A DNA stretch of 64,000 nt from Myceligenerans salitolerans (GTDB taxonomy: Bacteria; Actinomycetota; Actinomycetes; Actinomycetales; Cellulomonadaceae): the NCBI RefSeq assembly GCF_017349295.1, contig NZ_JAFMPK010000048.1, forward strand, positions 199,383 to 263,382, written 5' to 3'. Under the pieces are notes generated by a model. That model was not told the origin of the DNA and made no database searches. It saw only the letters and a list, made by a program, of their open reading frames with translations. Below, one piece after another: positions 50,095 to 58,586 of the stretch; positions within the stretch are counted from its first letter, which is position 1; every line of letters starts with the position of its first letter. The translations under genes were made by a program, and so were the position numbers.

Positions 50095-50637
50095 TCACAG
50101 GGTGCGCGCCATCTCCAGCTCCGGGCCCATCGCGCCGGTGAAGGTGGTACCGGTCGGGGCGAAGCCGAGCCGCCGGTAGGCCGCTTGGGCGCGCGGGTTG
50201 TCCTGGTGCACGTACAGCCGGGCGTGACGCAGCTCGTGCTCGCGCGCCCAGCCGAGCACGGCGTCGAACAGGCGATCGACGAGTCCGCCGCCGCGGTGCT
50301 CGGGCGCGACGTACACGCCGACGACGTGGACGCCGTCGTGCTCGATCGGAAGCTGCGCGAAGTCCGGTTCCCCGGCGTGCTCGACGAGCCCGACGGCGGT
50401 GCCCGCCCAGTGCCCGTCGTCGGACACGGCGACGAACTGCCGGGCGCGGGCGTCGGGTCCGGCATCGACGGAGGAGGTGCGTGCGCGGTCGATCCAGAAC
50501 TCGTCGGGGTAGGCGGACTCCGTCTCGTGCGTGGCGAGGAAGGCGACGGGCGCCAGATCGTCCCGCAGGGCACGCATACGCAGTTCTCGGATCTCGCGCC
50601 ACTGCGCGGCGCGAACGGGACGGATCTCGTGGGGCAT
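50095..50637 (-). CDS. GNAT-family N-acetyltransferase
   Basis: A 180-residue acetyltransferase. The acetyl-CoA motif is VGVYVAPEHRGGGLVDRLF, followed by HARLYVHQDNPRAQAAYRRL and GFAPTG, all typical of GNAT proteins. The acceptor cannot be told from sequence. The gene is single and divergent from the M6 protease gene. No clear ribosome site precedes the ATG. Confidence 0.88.
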   Translation of the reverse strand: MPHEIRPVRAAQWREIRELRMRALRDDLAPVAFLATHETESAYPDEFWIDRARTSSVDAGPDARARQFVAVSDDGHWAGTAVGLVEHAGEPDFAQLPIEHDGVHVVGVYVAPEHRGGGLVDRLFDAVLGWAREHELRHARLYVHQDNPRAQAAYRRLGFAPTGTTFTGAMGPELEMARTL

Positions 50638-50695
50638 GCGGAAATCGTCGCACGACGGAAGGGGATGAAATTCCCACGACGCCCTTCACAGGAAT

Positions 50696-50718
50696 GTCAC
50701 ACTCTGGTTCGGTGTGAC
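50696..50718 (+). promoter_or_regulatory. Hairpin directly before the M6 protease start
   Basis: GTCACAC (50696-50702) and GTGTGAC (50712-50718) pair across a 9-nt loop and end 2 nt before the ATG. There is no Shine-Dalgarno match outside it. It may be an operator or a translation-control stem. Confidence 0.45.
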
Positions 50719-50720
50719 CC

Positions 50721-53636
50721 ATGGCACACAACACCACACGCGTCGCGCGGTGCACGGTGGCTACCCTCCCCGTCGTCGCTCTGACGGTCGCCGGCCTGGC
50801 GACCACGCAGGGTGCCGCGACGGCCCAGCCAACCCCGGTACCGCAGATCGGCACGTCCGAGCACTACATCAACTACGCCGAGGCCGCGGTCCAGCCCGAC
50901 GTCGGCACCGACATCGAGATCACGCCGGACGGCCGCCTCGTCGAGCACGTACCGGACGGCAGCACCGGAACGACGGTGGACCCCGAGGTCCAGGCCGCCT
51001 CCGAGGAGCTCGAGGCCAAGTTCGCCGGCGGGAACCCCGCCACCGCCGAGCAACTCGCCCTGGCGGAGGCCGAGGCGATCGAGCGGGGCGACAGCCCCGC
51101 CGACCTCCGCGAGCGCCGCACGGAGCAGGCCCTGGCCGACGGCAGCGACGCCGTCCGGCGCGGCGGGCACCACGGCAAGGGACCGAAGTACAAGAAGGCG
51201 AAGACCACGCAGGAGGCCAAGCTCCTGACCATCCTGGTCGAGTTCGCGGACGACGTCGACGACGACTTCACCGGCACGATGGTCCCCACCTACTGGGGCT
51301 CGTCGGAGTGCATGCCGGGCAACATCCAGAACGGGCCCAAGCACAACAACCTGCCGGACCCGGGCGAGATGGAGCTCGAGGACAACAACTCCATGTGGGT
51401 GCCCGACTTCTCGCCGGAGCACTACAACGACATGCTCTTCACCTCCGAGGGCATCACCGAACGGGTGCGTACGGACCTCACCGGTCCTGACGGCAGGCCG
51501 GGCTTCGACATCTCCGGCTACACGATGAAGAACATGTACGAGGAGATGTCGCAGGGCGCGTACACCGTCTCCGGTGAGGCGACCCCGTGGGTCACGGTGC
51601 CGCACTCGGAGGGGTGGTACGGAGCCACCCGCTGCTTCCTCAACGACGAGGGCGAATGGGAGGCCGGCGCCTACCAGGGCATGCAGGGCCACCCGGACAA
51701 CCCGCTGGGCGCGGGCCAGCTCCCCATCGACGCGGTCGCGGCGCTCGCCGAGCTCGAGCCGGACTTCCCGTGGGAGGACTACGACGTCGAGGACCAGTCG
51801 GACCGTGACGGTGACGGCGACCTCTTCGAGCCGGACGGCGTGATCGACCACGTGGTGCTGGTGCACGCCGGTGCCGACAAGTCCGGCGGTGGTGGTGACG
51901 AGGGGACGTACGCCCTCTGGGCGCACTCCTCGGCCGTCGCGGGAGGCGCGGACATCCCGGGCACCGACCTGAAGCTGTCGAACTACATCGTGCAGCCGGA
52001 GGACTCGGGCGTGGGCGTGTTCGCGCACGAGTACGGCCACGACCTCGGCCTGCCGGACCTGTACGACACGTCCGGTGGCGGCGACTCCGACGTCGACTTC
52101 TGGGACCTGATGAGCTCCGGCTCGCACGCCGGCCCGATCTTCCAGTCGATGCCGACGCACATGGGCGTGTGGGACAAGTACGTGCTCGGCTGGGCGGACC
52201 CGCTGGAGATCGAGCCCGGTGACGACAAGCGGATGGTTCGGGTGGGCCAGAACTCGCGCCCGCTGCGCGGCACCGAGGACGGCATCAAGATCAACCTGCC
52301 CGACAAGGAACTGTTCCTCACCGAGCCGCACTCGGGCGAGAACTCCTGGTACACCGGCGCCGACCAGGACTGGGCGGACGTGCGGCTGTCGCGGAGCCTC
52401 GACGTGCCGGCAGGCACCGAGGCGACCTTCTCGATGTGGAACGACTACGTCATCGAGGCCGACTGGGACTACGGCTTCGTCGAGGTCTCCACGGACGGTG
52501 GCACGACCTGGGACGAGGTCAAGGTCTACGACGAGCAGGGCGCCGAGGTCACCACGGGTGACGCCTACGGCGACCCCAACGGCCGGCTCGGCGACTTCGG
52601 CGGCAAGCGGTACGGCCTGACCGGCACCACCGAGGGCTGGGCCCAGCACTTCGTCGACCTGTCGGCCTACGCCGGTTCGACCGTGGACGTGCGCCTGCGG
52701 TACGCCACCGACGCGGCGTTCCTGGAGCGCGGCTGGTTCGCGGACGACTTCGCGCTCGTGGTCGACGGCGAGACGGTGTGGTCCGACGACACCGAGTCCG
52801 GCGCCAACGGCTGGACCAACGAGGTGTCCACCTGGGTGGACACGACAGGTCAGGGCTGGCGTGCCGACTCCGGTTCCTCGACGCAGGCGCAGTACTACAT
52901 CGTCGAGTGGCGCAACGCCGACGGGTTCGACGAGGGCCTGGAGCACGCGTACGACTCCACGTACGCGGCGCCGCAGAGCGAGGCGTGGAAGGTCGAGAAG
53001 TTCTCGTACAACGTGCCCGGCATGCTGGTCTGGTACCGGGACACCACGTACGGCGACGCCAACCACGTCACGGCGAACCTGAGCGCGCTGCCGAGCCTCG
53101 GCGCGAAGGGCGGCCTGCTCATCGTGGACAGCCACTTCGACCCGCTGCGCCGCGACGCGTCGGCGGAGCCGGACACGTCCGTGCTGAAGAACCTGCCGTC
53201 GCGGCCGCAGTCCTCGAACGCGGCGTTCGGCCTGCGGCCGACGTCCCCGCTCACCGAGTGCATCGTGTCCGACGACGACCTGACGCGGGAGTTCTGCACC
53301 GACATCGCGCCGCTGGCCCCGGTCCGCACGTTCACCGACGACAAGGGCTGGTACCCCGGCATCGAGGTGAACGGCGAGAGCCTGTTCTACCGGGACAACG
53401 ACGCGTCGGTCACGGTGCCGTCGGTCGGGAACAGCCCGTACTCGTTCCGGATCGTCGACCCGGACGGAAACCTGCTGCCCGACTGGTTCGGGGAGGACTT
53501 CGGGTTCCCGGCCCCGGCCGGAACCGGCGATCCTGCGGACGACGGCGTCGGCTACGGCACGACGATCACGCTGCACCGGACGCAGCTCGGCGACCGGGTC
53601 GGGCTGATCTCGGTCACCCCACCGAGCGCTCCCTGA
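50721..53636 (+). CDS. Secreted M6 (immune inhibitor A-like) metalloprotease
   Basis: A 971-residue exported zinc protease. Signal peptide (1-~34), a propeptide with charged helices (~35-160), then the M6 catalytic domain with the zinc motif HEYGHDLGLPD at 436-446. The C-terminal half holds a VEG-type immune inhibitor A domain (TKGWAQHFVDLSAYAG-like segment near 635, then WYRDTTYGDANHV). M6 enzymes degrade host or environmental proteins; here it is probably a nutrient-scavenging protease. The start is chosen as the only ATG before the signal peptide; its ribosome site is weak. It is a single gene ended by two strong hairpins. Confidence 0.92.
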   Translation: MAHNTTRVARCTVATLPVVALTVAGLATTQGAATAQPTPVPQIGTSEHYINYAEAAVQPDVGTDIEITPDGRLVEHVPDGSTGTTVDPEVQAASEELEAKFAGGNPATAEQLALAEAEAIERGDSPADLRERRTEQALADGSDAVRRGGHHGKGPKYKKAKTTQEAKLLTILVEFADDVDDDFTGTMVPTYWGSSECMPGNIQNGPKHNNLPDPGEMELEDNNSMWVPDFSPEHYNDMLFTSEGITERVRTDLTGPDGRPGFDISGYTMKNMYEEMSQGAYTVSGEATPWVTVPHSEGWYGATRCFLNDEGEWEAGAYQGMQGHPDNPLGAGQLPIDAVAALAELEPDFPWEDYDVEDQSDRDGDGDLFEPDGVIDHVVLVHAGADKSGGGGDEGTYALWAHSSAVAGGADIPGTDLKLSNYIVQPEDSGVGVFAHEYGHDLGLPDLYDTSGGGDSDVDFWDLMSSGSHAGPIFQSMPTHMGVWDKYVLGWADPLEIEPGDDKRMVRVGQNSRPLRGTEDGIKINLPDKELFLTEPHSGENSWYTGADQDWADVRLSRSLDVPAGTEATFSMWNDYVIEADWDYGFVEVSTDGGTTWDEVKVYDEQGAEVTTGDAYGDPNGRLGDFGGKRYGLTGTTEGWAQHFVDLSAYAGSTVDVRLRYATDAAFLERGWFADDFALVVDGETVWSDDTESGANGWTNEVSTWVDTTGQGWRADSGSSTQAQYYIVEWRNADGFDEGLEHAYDSTYAAPQSEAWKVEKFSYNVPGMLVWYRDTTYGDANHVTANLSALPSLGAKGGLLIVDSHFDPLRRDASAEPDTSVLKNLPSRPQSSNAAFGLRPTSPLTECIVSDDDLTREFCTDIAPLAPVRTFTDDKGWYPGIEVNGESLFYRDNDASVTVPSVGNSPYSFRIVDPDGNLLPDWFGEDFGFPAPAGTGDPADDGVGYGTTITLHRTQLGDRVGLISVTPPSAP

Positions 53637-53648
53637 CCGGATGAACCC

Positions 53649-53689
53649 GCCGGGGCAGCATCCGCCGGTCTCCGGCGGACTGCCCCGGC
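53649..53689 (+). terminator. M6 protease terminator, hairpin 1
   Basis: GCCGGGGCAG/CTGCCCCGGC outer arms enclosing TCCGCCGG/CCGGCGGA, 13 bp past the stop. The outer stem matches that of 36889-36928. Confidence 0.8.
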
Positions 53690-53700
53690 AGGGCCCTGAA

Positions 53701-53744
53701 CCGTGGAGGCGGTACGCCGGTGGTCCGGCGTACCGCCTCCACGG
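53701..53744. terminator. Hairpin 2 between M6 protease and cutC
   Basis: Perfect 20-bp arms (53701-53720, 53725-53744) with a TGGT loop, between two convergent genes; it should terminate in both directions. Confidence 0.8.
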
Positions 53745-53853
53745 CGTACGGGCCGGGCCGGGCCGTCAGCCGCCGGCTCACGACGTCCCGGCGGCAGACG
53801 TGCGCGACCCGTCAGGCACCCCGGCGGGGACGGCGGACACGAACCCGCGGCGG

Positions 53854-54612
53854 TCAGCGCAGCTGCAGCTCGCGGACCGCCGTTGCGACGGCGTGCGCGA
53901 CGTCGGCGTCGGTGACCTCGTAGCTTCCGGCGCCACCGCCCGGGCCGCCGTCCTCGGTCACCACGCGCCGGGCGCTCAGGTGGATGGCGTCGACGCCCGC
54001 AGCCGCCAGGGCCGGCACGTCGTCGAGGCGGACGCCGCCGCCCGCCATGATCTCCACCCCCAGGTCGGCGCTGCGCTCGACGAGCCCGGCCAGGCGTTCG
54101 GCCCCCTCGCCGGCCCGCGCGGCCCCACCCGAGGTCAGGACGCGCGTGACGCCGAGGTCCGCGAGGGCGTCGAGCGCCGCGAGCTGATCGGGGACGACGT
54201 CGAGCGCCCGGTGGAACGTCACCTCGGCGTCACCGGCGGCCGCGACCAGCGCGCGCACCGTCTCCTCGTCCACACGCCCGTCGGGAGTCAGGGCACCGAC
54301 GACGACGCCGTCGGCCCCAGCGTCGACCGACAGGACCGTCTCGCGGACCATGAGGGCACGTTCCTCGGCCGACCAGGTGAACCCTCCCGGGCGCGGCCGG
54401 ATGAGGACGTGGACCTCCAGGATGGGCGCGCCCGCGGTCTCGGGGACGACGGCGGCGGCGTCGATCGCCGCCTCGATGAGAGCGGCGCTGGGCGTGATAC
54501 CGCCCGTCGCCCCGAGCGCGGAGCACAGCTCCACGCGCCGGGCGCCGACGTCGGACGCGATCCGCGCGCCTGCGGGGTCCTGGACGGCCAGCTCGAGGGC
54601 GACATTGTGCAC
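53854..54612 (-). CDS. cutC: CutC-family copper homeostasis protein
   Basis: A 252-residue TIM-barrel protein. Family marks are LELAVQDPAGARIASDVGA, RVELCSALGATGGITPS, VHVLIRPRPGGFTWSAEE, VTFHRALDVV and VTRVLTSGG. CutC proteins are linked with copper tolerance, though their biochemical activity remains unclear. The GTG at 54612 is supported by TAGCCT 7 nt upstream. It is divergent from the PrsW-like gene with 65 bp between starts. Confidence 0.92.
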   Translation of the reverse strand: MHNVALELAVQDPAGARIASDVGARRVELCSALGATGGITPSAALIEAAIDAAAVVPETAGAPILEVHVLIRPRPGGFTWSAEERALMVRETVLSVDAGADGVVVGALTPDGRVDEETVRALVAAAGDAEVTFHRALDVVPDQLAALDALADLGVTRVLTSGGAARAGEGAERLAGLVERSADLGVEIMAGGGVRLDDVPALAAAGVDAIHLSARRVVTEDGGPGGGAGSYEVTDADVAHAVATAVRELQLR

Positions 54613-54619
54613 GGACGTC

Positions 54620-54625
54620 AGGCTA
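54620..54625 (-). promoter_or_regulatory. -10 box for leaderless cutC
   Basis: On the minus strand TAGCCT ends 7 nt before the GTG. Confidence 0.55.
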
Positions 54626-54663
54626 CCGTCGAGCCGGGCTCGCCCCGGGCAGGCGACCTTCAC

Positions 54664-54669
54664 TAGGCT
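54664..54669 (+). promoter_or_regulatory. -10 box for leaderless PrsW-like gene
   Basis: TAGGCT ends 8 nt before the ATG at 54678. Confidence 0.55.
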
Positions 54670-54677
54670 CTGCGTCC

Positions 54678-55835
54678 ATGACCGTCGACCCGAGTGCGAT
54701 CCTTCGCGGCCGCCCACCAGGCCGGGCGCCCGCGGGAGTCATCGTGGCCATCGCGTTCTCCTCCGTGTGCCTGATGATCGTGCTCGCGTTCAGCGCGATG
54801 AACGGCGGGGCCTCGTTCGTCGTGGGCCTGCTCCTGGCCCTGCTTCCGCTGGGCATCTGGCTGCCGGTGATTCTCGCGCTCGACCGGATGGAGCCGGAGC
54901 CCAAGAACGCGCTGGTCCTCGCGTTCCTCTGGGGCGCGGGCGTGGCGGCACTGGTCTCCATGGTGCTGAACACGCTCAACTTCGTGGTCATCACCGACCT
55001 GCTCGTCAGCACCGACGACGGCTGGTACTGGACGGCGGTGGTCGGCGCGCCGATCGTGGAGGAGGTGCTCAAGGCCTTCGTCCTGTTCGGCATGCTCTGG
55101 TTCCGCCGCCACGAGATCAACGGTCTCACCGACGGCATCATCTACGCCTCGATGGTCGGCCTCGGCTTCGCCGCCACCGAGAACGTCACCTACTTCATCG
55201 AGGCCGCCGAGCAGGAGCAACTCGGTTTCGTGTTCCTCATGCGCGCGGTCATCGCGCCGCTGCTGCACCCGCTGTGCACGGCCATGACCGGTATCGGGGT
55301 CGCCGTCGCGGCGATGAGCCGGCCCGGCATGCTGCGGTTCACGGCACCGCTGATCGGTCTGACCGGCGCCATCGCGCTGCACAGCCTCTGGAACGCGGCG
55401 TCCTCCCGGGGCGTCGCCGGTCTGGCGTCCGCCTACCTGATCGGCCTGGTCGTGATGATCGTGCTGATCGTGGTGGTCCAGAAGGAACGTCGCCGCCTGG
55501 TCGGCCTCATCCTGCACTACCTGCCGAAGTACATCCCGACGGGCGTCGTCGCGATGGTCGACGTGCAGATGCTCAGCTCCCTCAAGGCCCGTAAGGCCGC
55601 GCGCGAGTGGGCCGCCTCGCGAGGCGGCCGGGCGTCGGAAGCGGCGATGCGCGAGTACCAGCAGGCGGCGACCGAACTCGCGATGCTGCACGAGCGTGCC
55701 GAGCACGCCGCGGCGGAGCCGGCCGAACTGGAGAACCAGCGCCAGGCGCTGCTCTGGGTCATGCAGCGCGCCCGCGCCACCTTTCTCCCGTCCGCGGGCA
55801 CGTCCAACCTCCCCTGGGCCACCACGACGTCCTGA
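54678..55835 (+). CDS. PrsW-family membrane protease
   Basis: A 385-residue membrane protein with about eight transmembrane segments. The glutamate-type protease motifs are present: IVEEVLKAFVLFG, GLGFAATENVTYF and LLHPLCTAMTG. PrsW of Bacillus cuts an anti-sigma factor at site 1. The ~110-residue cytosolic tail is helical and carries LLWVMQRARATFLP near the end. A link with the giant sigma factor's anti-sigma domain is possible but not shown by any neighbour. It ends 25 bp before an extragenic palindrome. Confidence 0.88.
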   Translation: MTVDPSAILRGRPPGRAPAGVIVAIAFSSVCLMIVLAFSAMNGGASFVVGLLLALLPLGIWLPVILALDRMEPEPKNALVLAFLWGAGVAALVSMVLNTLNFVVITDLLVSTDDGWYWTAVVGAPIVEEVLKAFVLFGMLWFRRHEINGLTDGIIYASMVGLGFAATENVTYFIEAAEQEQLGFVFLMRAVIAPLLHPLCTAMTGIGVAVAAMSRPGMLRFTAPLIGLTGAIALHSLWNAASSRGVAGLASAYLIGLVVMIVLIVVVQKERRRLVGLILHYLPKYIPTGVVAMVDVQMLSSLKARKAAREWAASRGGRASEAAMREYQQAATELAMLHERAEHAAAEPAELENQRQALLWVMQRARATFLPSAGTSNLPWATTTS

Positions 55836-55859
55836 TCCCCTGCCTCCGGGCGCCGCGCC

Positions 55860-55934
55860 GACCACGCCATTTTCGGCGACCACGCCATTCATGGGTGTGG
55901 AAGGGCTTCCATCCCCCACGAATGGCGTGGTCGC
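55860..55934. repeat. Extragenic palindrome, copy 2 (GACCACGCCAT family)
   Basis: GACCACGCCAT (55860-55870) followed by a hairpin with 15-bp perfect arms (55876-55890, 55920-55934) that again ends in GACCACGCCAT. It lies between the convergent PrsW-like and pgi genes, the same setting as copy 1 at 20877. Confidence 0.8.
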
Positions 55935-55983
55935 GGTCCGGGAGCTGGGCGGGCGGCAGCGCGGCGGGCGGCAGCCGGGCGGG

Positions 55984-57705
55984 TCAGGGGCGGAGGGTGC
56001 GGTACCTGGCGACGAGGGCGGCCGTCGAGGCGTCCTGGGCGGCGAGGGCCGCCTCGTCGCCCGCGACCGCGGGGGCGATCTCCAGAGCCAGCTTCTTGCC
56101 GAGCTCCACGCCCCACTGGTCGAACGAGTCGATCCCCCACACGACGCCCTGCACGAACGTGATGTGCTCGTAGAGGGCCACGAGCTGCCCCAGTACCGAG
56201 GGCGTGAGGGCGGGTGCGAGGATCGACGTCGTCGGCCGGTTGCCGCTGAACACCCGCGCCGACACGAGTTCCTCCGCCGTGCCCTCGGCACGGACCTCGT
56301 CCGCCGTCCTCCCGAACGCCAGTGCCTTCGTCTGCGCGAAGAAGTTCGCCAGGAACAGCCCGTGCACGTCGGCGCCGGCTGCCACCGCCTTGCCGTCGCC
56401 CACCGGGTCCGCCAGCCCGTACGCGGGTCGCGCGACCGCGATGAAGTCCGCCGGGATCAGGCGTGTTCCCTGGTGGATGAGCTGGTAGAACGCGTGCTGC
56501 CCGTTGGTGCCGGGCTCGCCCCAGAAGACCTCGCCGGTGTCGGCCGTCACCGGCGAGCCGTCCCAGCGCACCGACTTGCCGTTCGACTCCATGGTGAGCT
56601 GCTGCAGATAGGCCGGGAACCGGTGCAGCTGCTGCGCGTACGGCAGGACTGCGTGCGTGTGCGCGTCACGGAAGTTCGTGTACCAGACGTTCAGGAGTCC
56701 CATCAGGACGGGTACGTTGCGCTCGAGCGGCGTCGTGGCGAAGTGGCGGTCCATCGCGTGGAAGCCCGAGAGCAGTTCCTCGAACCGCTCCGGACCGATG
56801 GCGACGGCCAGCGACGTCCCGATCGCCGAGTCCATCGAGTACCGGCCCCCGACCCAGTCCCAGAACCCGAAGGCGTTCTCGGTGTCGATGCCGAAGGCGG
56901 CGACCTTGTCCAGGGCCGTCGAGACCGCGACGAAGTGCTTCGCGACGGCGCCGGCTCGTCCCTCGTCGGTGTCCTCGATCGCGCCGGCCGCCACCAGGGA
57001 ACGCCAGAGCCAGTCACGGGCGAGCCGGGCGTTGGTGAGCGTCTCCAGCGTGCCGAACGTCTTCGACGCGACGATGAACAGGGTGGTCGCGGGGTCGAGG
57101 TCCGCGGTCTTCTGCGCGACGTCCGTCGGGTCGATGTTCGAGACGAACCGGCACTCCAGCCCTTCGGCGACGTACGGCTCCAGCGCCTCGTACGCCATGA
57201 CCGGTCCGAGGTCGGAGCCGCCGATCCCGATGTTCACGATCGTCCGGACCTTCTGACCCGTCACTCCGGTCCACTCGCCGGACCGGACCTTCTCGGCGAA
57301 GGCGTAGACCTTCTCCAGCTCGGCCCGCACGTCGGCGTCGACGTCCTGCCCGTCCACGTGCAGCGCGGGAACCGTGCCGGCGGGGCGGCGGAGCGCCGTG
57401 TGGAGCACGGCGCGGTCCTCGGTGCTGTTGATGTGCTCTCCGGAGAACATCGCGTCCCGGCGCTCGGCGACACCGGTCTGCTCGGCGAGGGCGACGAGCG
57501 CCGCCAGGACGTCGTCGGTCAGCAGATTCTTGGAGAGGTCCACGTAGAGGTCGGCCGCCTCGAAGGCGAACCGCTCGGCCCTGCCGGGGTCGGCGGCGAA
57601 CCAACCCCGCAGGTCCGGGCGGAGGCCCTCGGAGAGCCGGGAGAGGTCCGCCCAGGCGGGTGTGGTCGTGGCGTCGACAGGCTGCTTGGCAAGCTCGGTG
57701 CGCAT
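55984..57705 (-). CDS. pgi: Glucose-6-phosphate isomerase
   Basis: A 573-residue glycolytic enzyme interconverting glucose 6-phosphate and fructose 6-phosphate. Signature strings include [42 protein letters not shown] and the C-terminal [14 protein letters not shown]. The length is usual for the long bacterial form. The ATG at 57705 has TAGGTT 6 nt upstream and no ribosome site, so it is probably leaderless. It is a single gene, convergent with the PrsW-like gene. Confidence 0.96.
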   Translation of the reverse strand: MRTELAKQPVDATTTPAWADLSRLSEGLRPDLRGWFAADPGRAERFAFEAADLYVDLSKNLLTDDVLAALVALAEQTGVAERRDAMFSGEHINSTEDRAVLHTALRRPAGTVPALHVDGQDVDADVRAELEKVYAFAEKVRSGEWTGVTGQKVRTIVNIGIGGSDLGPVMAYEALEPYVAEGLECRFVSNIDPTDVAQKTADLDPATTLFIVASKTFGTLETLTNARLARDWLWRSLVAAGAIEDTDEGRAGAVAKHFVAVSTALDKVAAFGIDTENAFGFWDWVGGRYSMDSAIGTSLAVAIGPERFEELLSGFHAMDRHFATTPLERNVPVLMGLLNVWYTNFRDAHTHAVLPYAQQLHRFPAYLQQLTMESNGKSVRWDGSPVTADTGEVFWGEPGTNGQHAFYQLIHQGTRLIPADFIAVARPAYGLADPVGDGKAVAAGADVHGLFLANFFAQTKALAFGRTADEVRAEGTAEELVSARVFSGNRPTTSILAPALTPSVLGQLVALYEHITFVQGVVWGIDSFDQWGVELGKKLALEIAPAVAGDEAALAAQDASTAALVARYRTLRP

Positions 57706-57711
57706 GGTTCA

Positions 57712-57717
57712 AACCTA
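57712..57717 (-). promoter_or_regulatory. -10 box for leaderless pgi
   Basis: On the minus strand TAGGTT ends 6 nt before the ATG. Confidence 0.55.
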
Positions 57718-57770
57718 ACGTCCGACGACGGTCGTGGCGGAGACGTTCCGCGAGTCGCGCAGCCCGGACG

Positions 57771-58586
57771 TCAGGAAAGGCCGAGGAACTCCGCCACCTC
57801 ACGCGACGCGGGCTTCTGCCGAAGTTCGTCCGGGTGGGCGACCTGGAGCAGGCGCCCCTCGGACATGACGCCGACCCGGTCCGCCACCGTGAAGGCCTCG
57901 TCGTGGTCGTGGGTGACGAAGAGCGCCGTCGTACCCGTCTCCTTCAGCACCTGTCGCACGTCCGTGGCCAGGCGTTCCCGCAACCGCCGGTCGAGCGCGG
58001 ACAGCGGCTCGTCGAGCAGGAGCAGCCGTGGGCTCGGTGCGAGCGCGCGACCGAGAGCCACCCGCTGCCGCTCGCCCCCGGACAGTGTCGCGACGCGGCG
58101 CCGTTCGTAGCCCGTGAGCCCCACCAGGCGGAGGAGCTCAGCGACCCGCTCGGCACGCTCGGCCGCGGGAACGTGCTGCGCCTCGAGGCCGTAGGCGACG
58201 TTCCGCCCGACGTCCCGGTGCGGGAACAGCTGCCCGTCCTGGAACATCAGACCGAACTGGCGCCGGTGCACCGGCACGCCGGTGAGGTCGTCACCGTCCC
58301 AGCTGACCGTGCCTCCGGTGAGGGGTTCCAACCCGGCGACGGCCCGCAGGAGCGAGGACTTGCCGCACCCGCTCGGCCCGAGCAGCGCGACGATCTCGCC
58401 CCGGTCGACGTCGATCGAGACGTGGTCGACGGCGGTCGTGGCGACCTGTGGTGAGCGGCGCCACGGCCTCGCGGGAGCCTTCGCGTAGCGCACGACGACG
58501 TCGCGCACGGCCAGTCCGGAACTGCCGACGGCTTCCGGACCGGTGACCGTGCCGGTGCGCCCGGTACCCGGGTTCAACGAGGTCAT
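57771..58586 (-). CDS. thiQ: Thiamine ABC transporter ATP-binding protein
   Basis: A 271-residue ABC ATPase with Walker A GPSGCGKSS (~73-81), Q-loop MFQDGQLFPH, signature LSGGERQRVALGRAL, Walker B LLLLDEPLSALD and the switch His in VTHDHDEAF. It energises the ThiP permease. The ATG at 58586 shares its A with the permease's TGA (TGATG), so it is coupled to it. The first ~45 residues are an extension not usual in ThiQ. A very long frame continuing to 60341 lies opposite the permease and is not coding. Confidence 0.92.
   Translation of the reverse strand: MTSLNPGTGRTGTVTGPEAVGSSGLAVRDVVVRYAKAPARPWRRSPQVATTAVDHVSIDVDRGEIVALLGPSGCGKSSLLRAVAGLEPLTGGTVSWDGDDLTGVPVHRRQFGLMFQDGQLFPHRDVGRNVAYGLEAQHVPAAERAERVAELLRLVGLTGYERRRVATLSGGERQRVALGRALAPSPRLLLLDEPLSALDRRLRERLATDVRQVLKETGTTALFVTHDHDEAFTVADRVGVMSEGRLLQVAHPDELRQKPASREVAEFLGLS

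Noticed and set aside
50697..53576. A 959-codon minus-strand frame
   Set aside because: Antisense to the M6 protease gene, whose zinc motif and signal peptide are clear; the antisense product is Val/Arg/His-rich without motifs.
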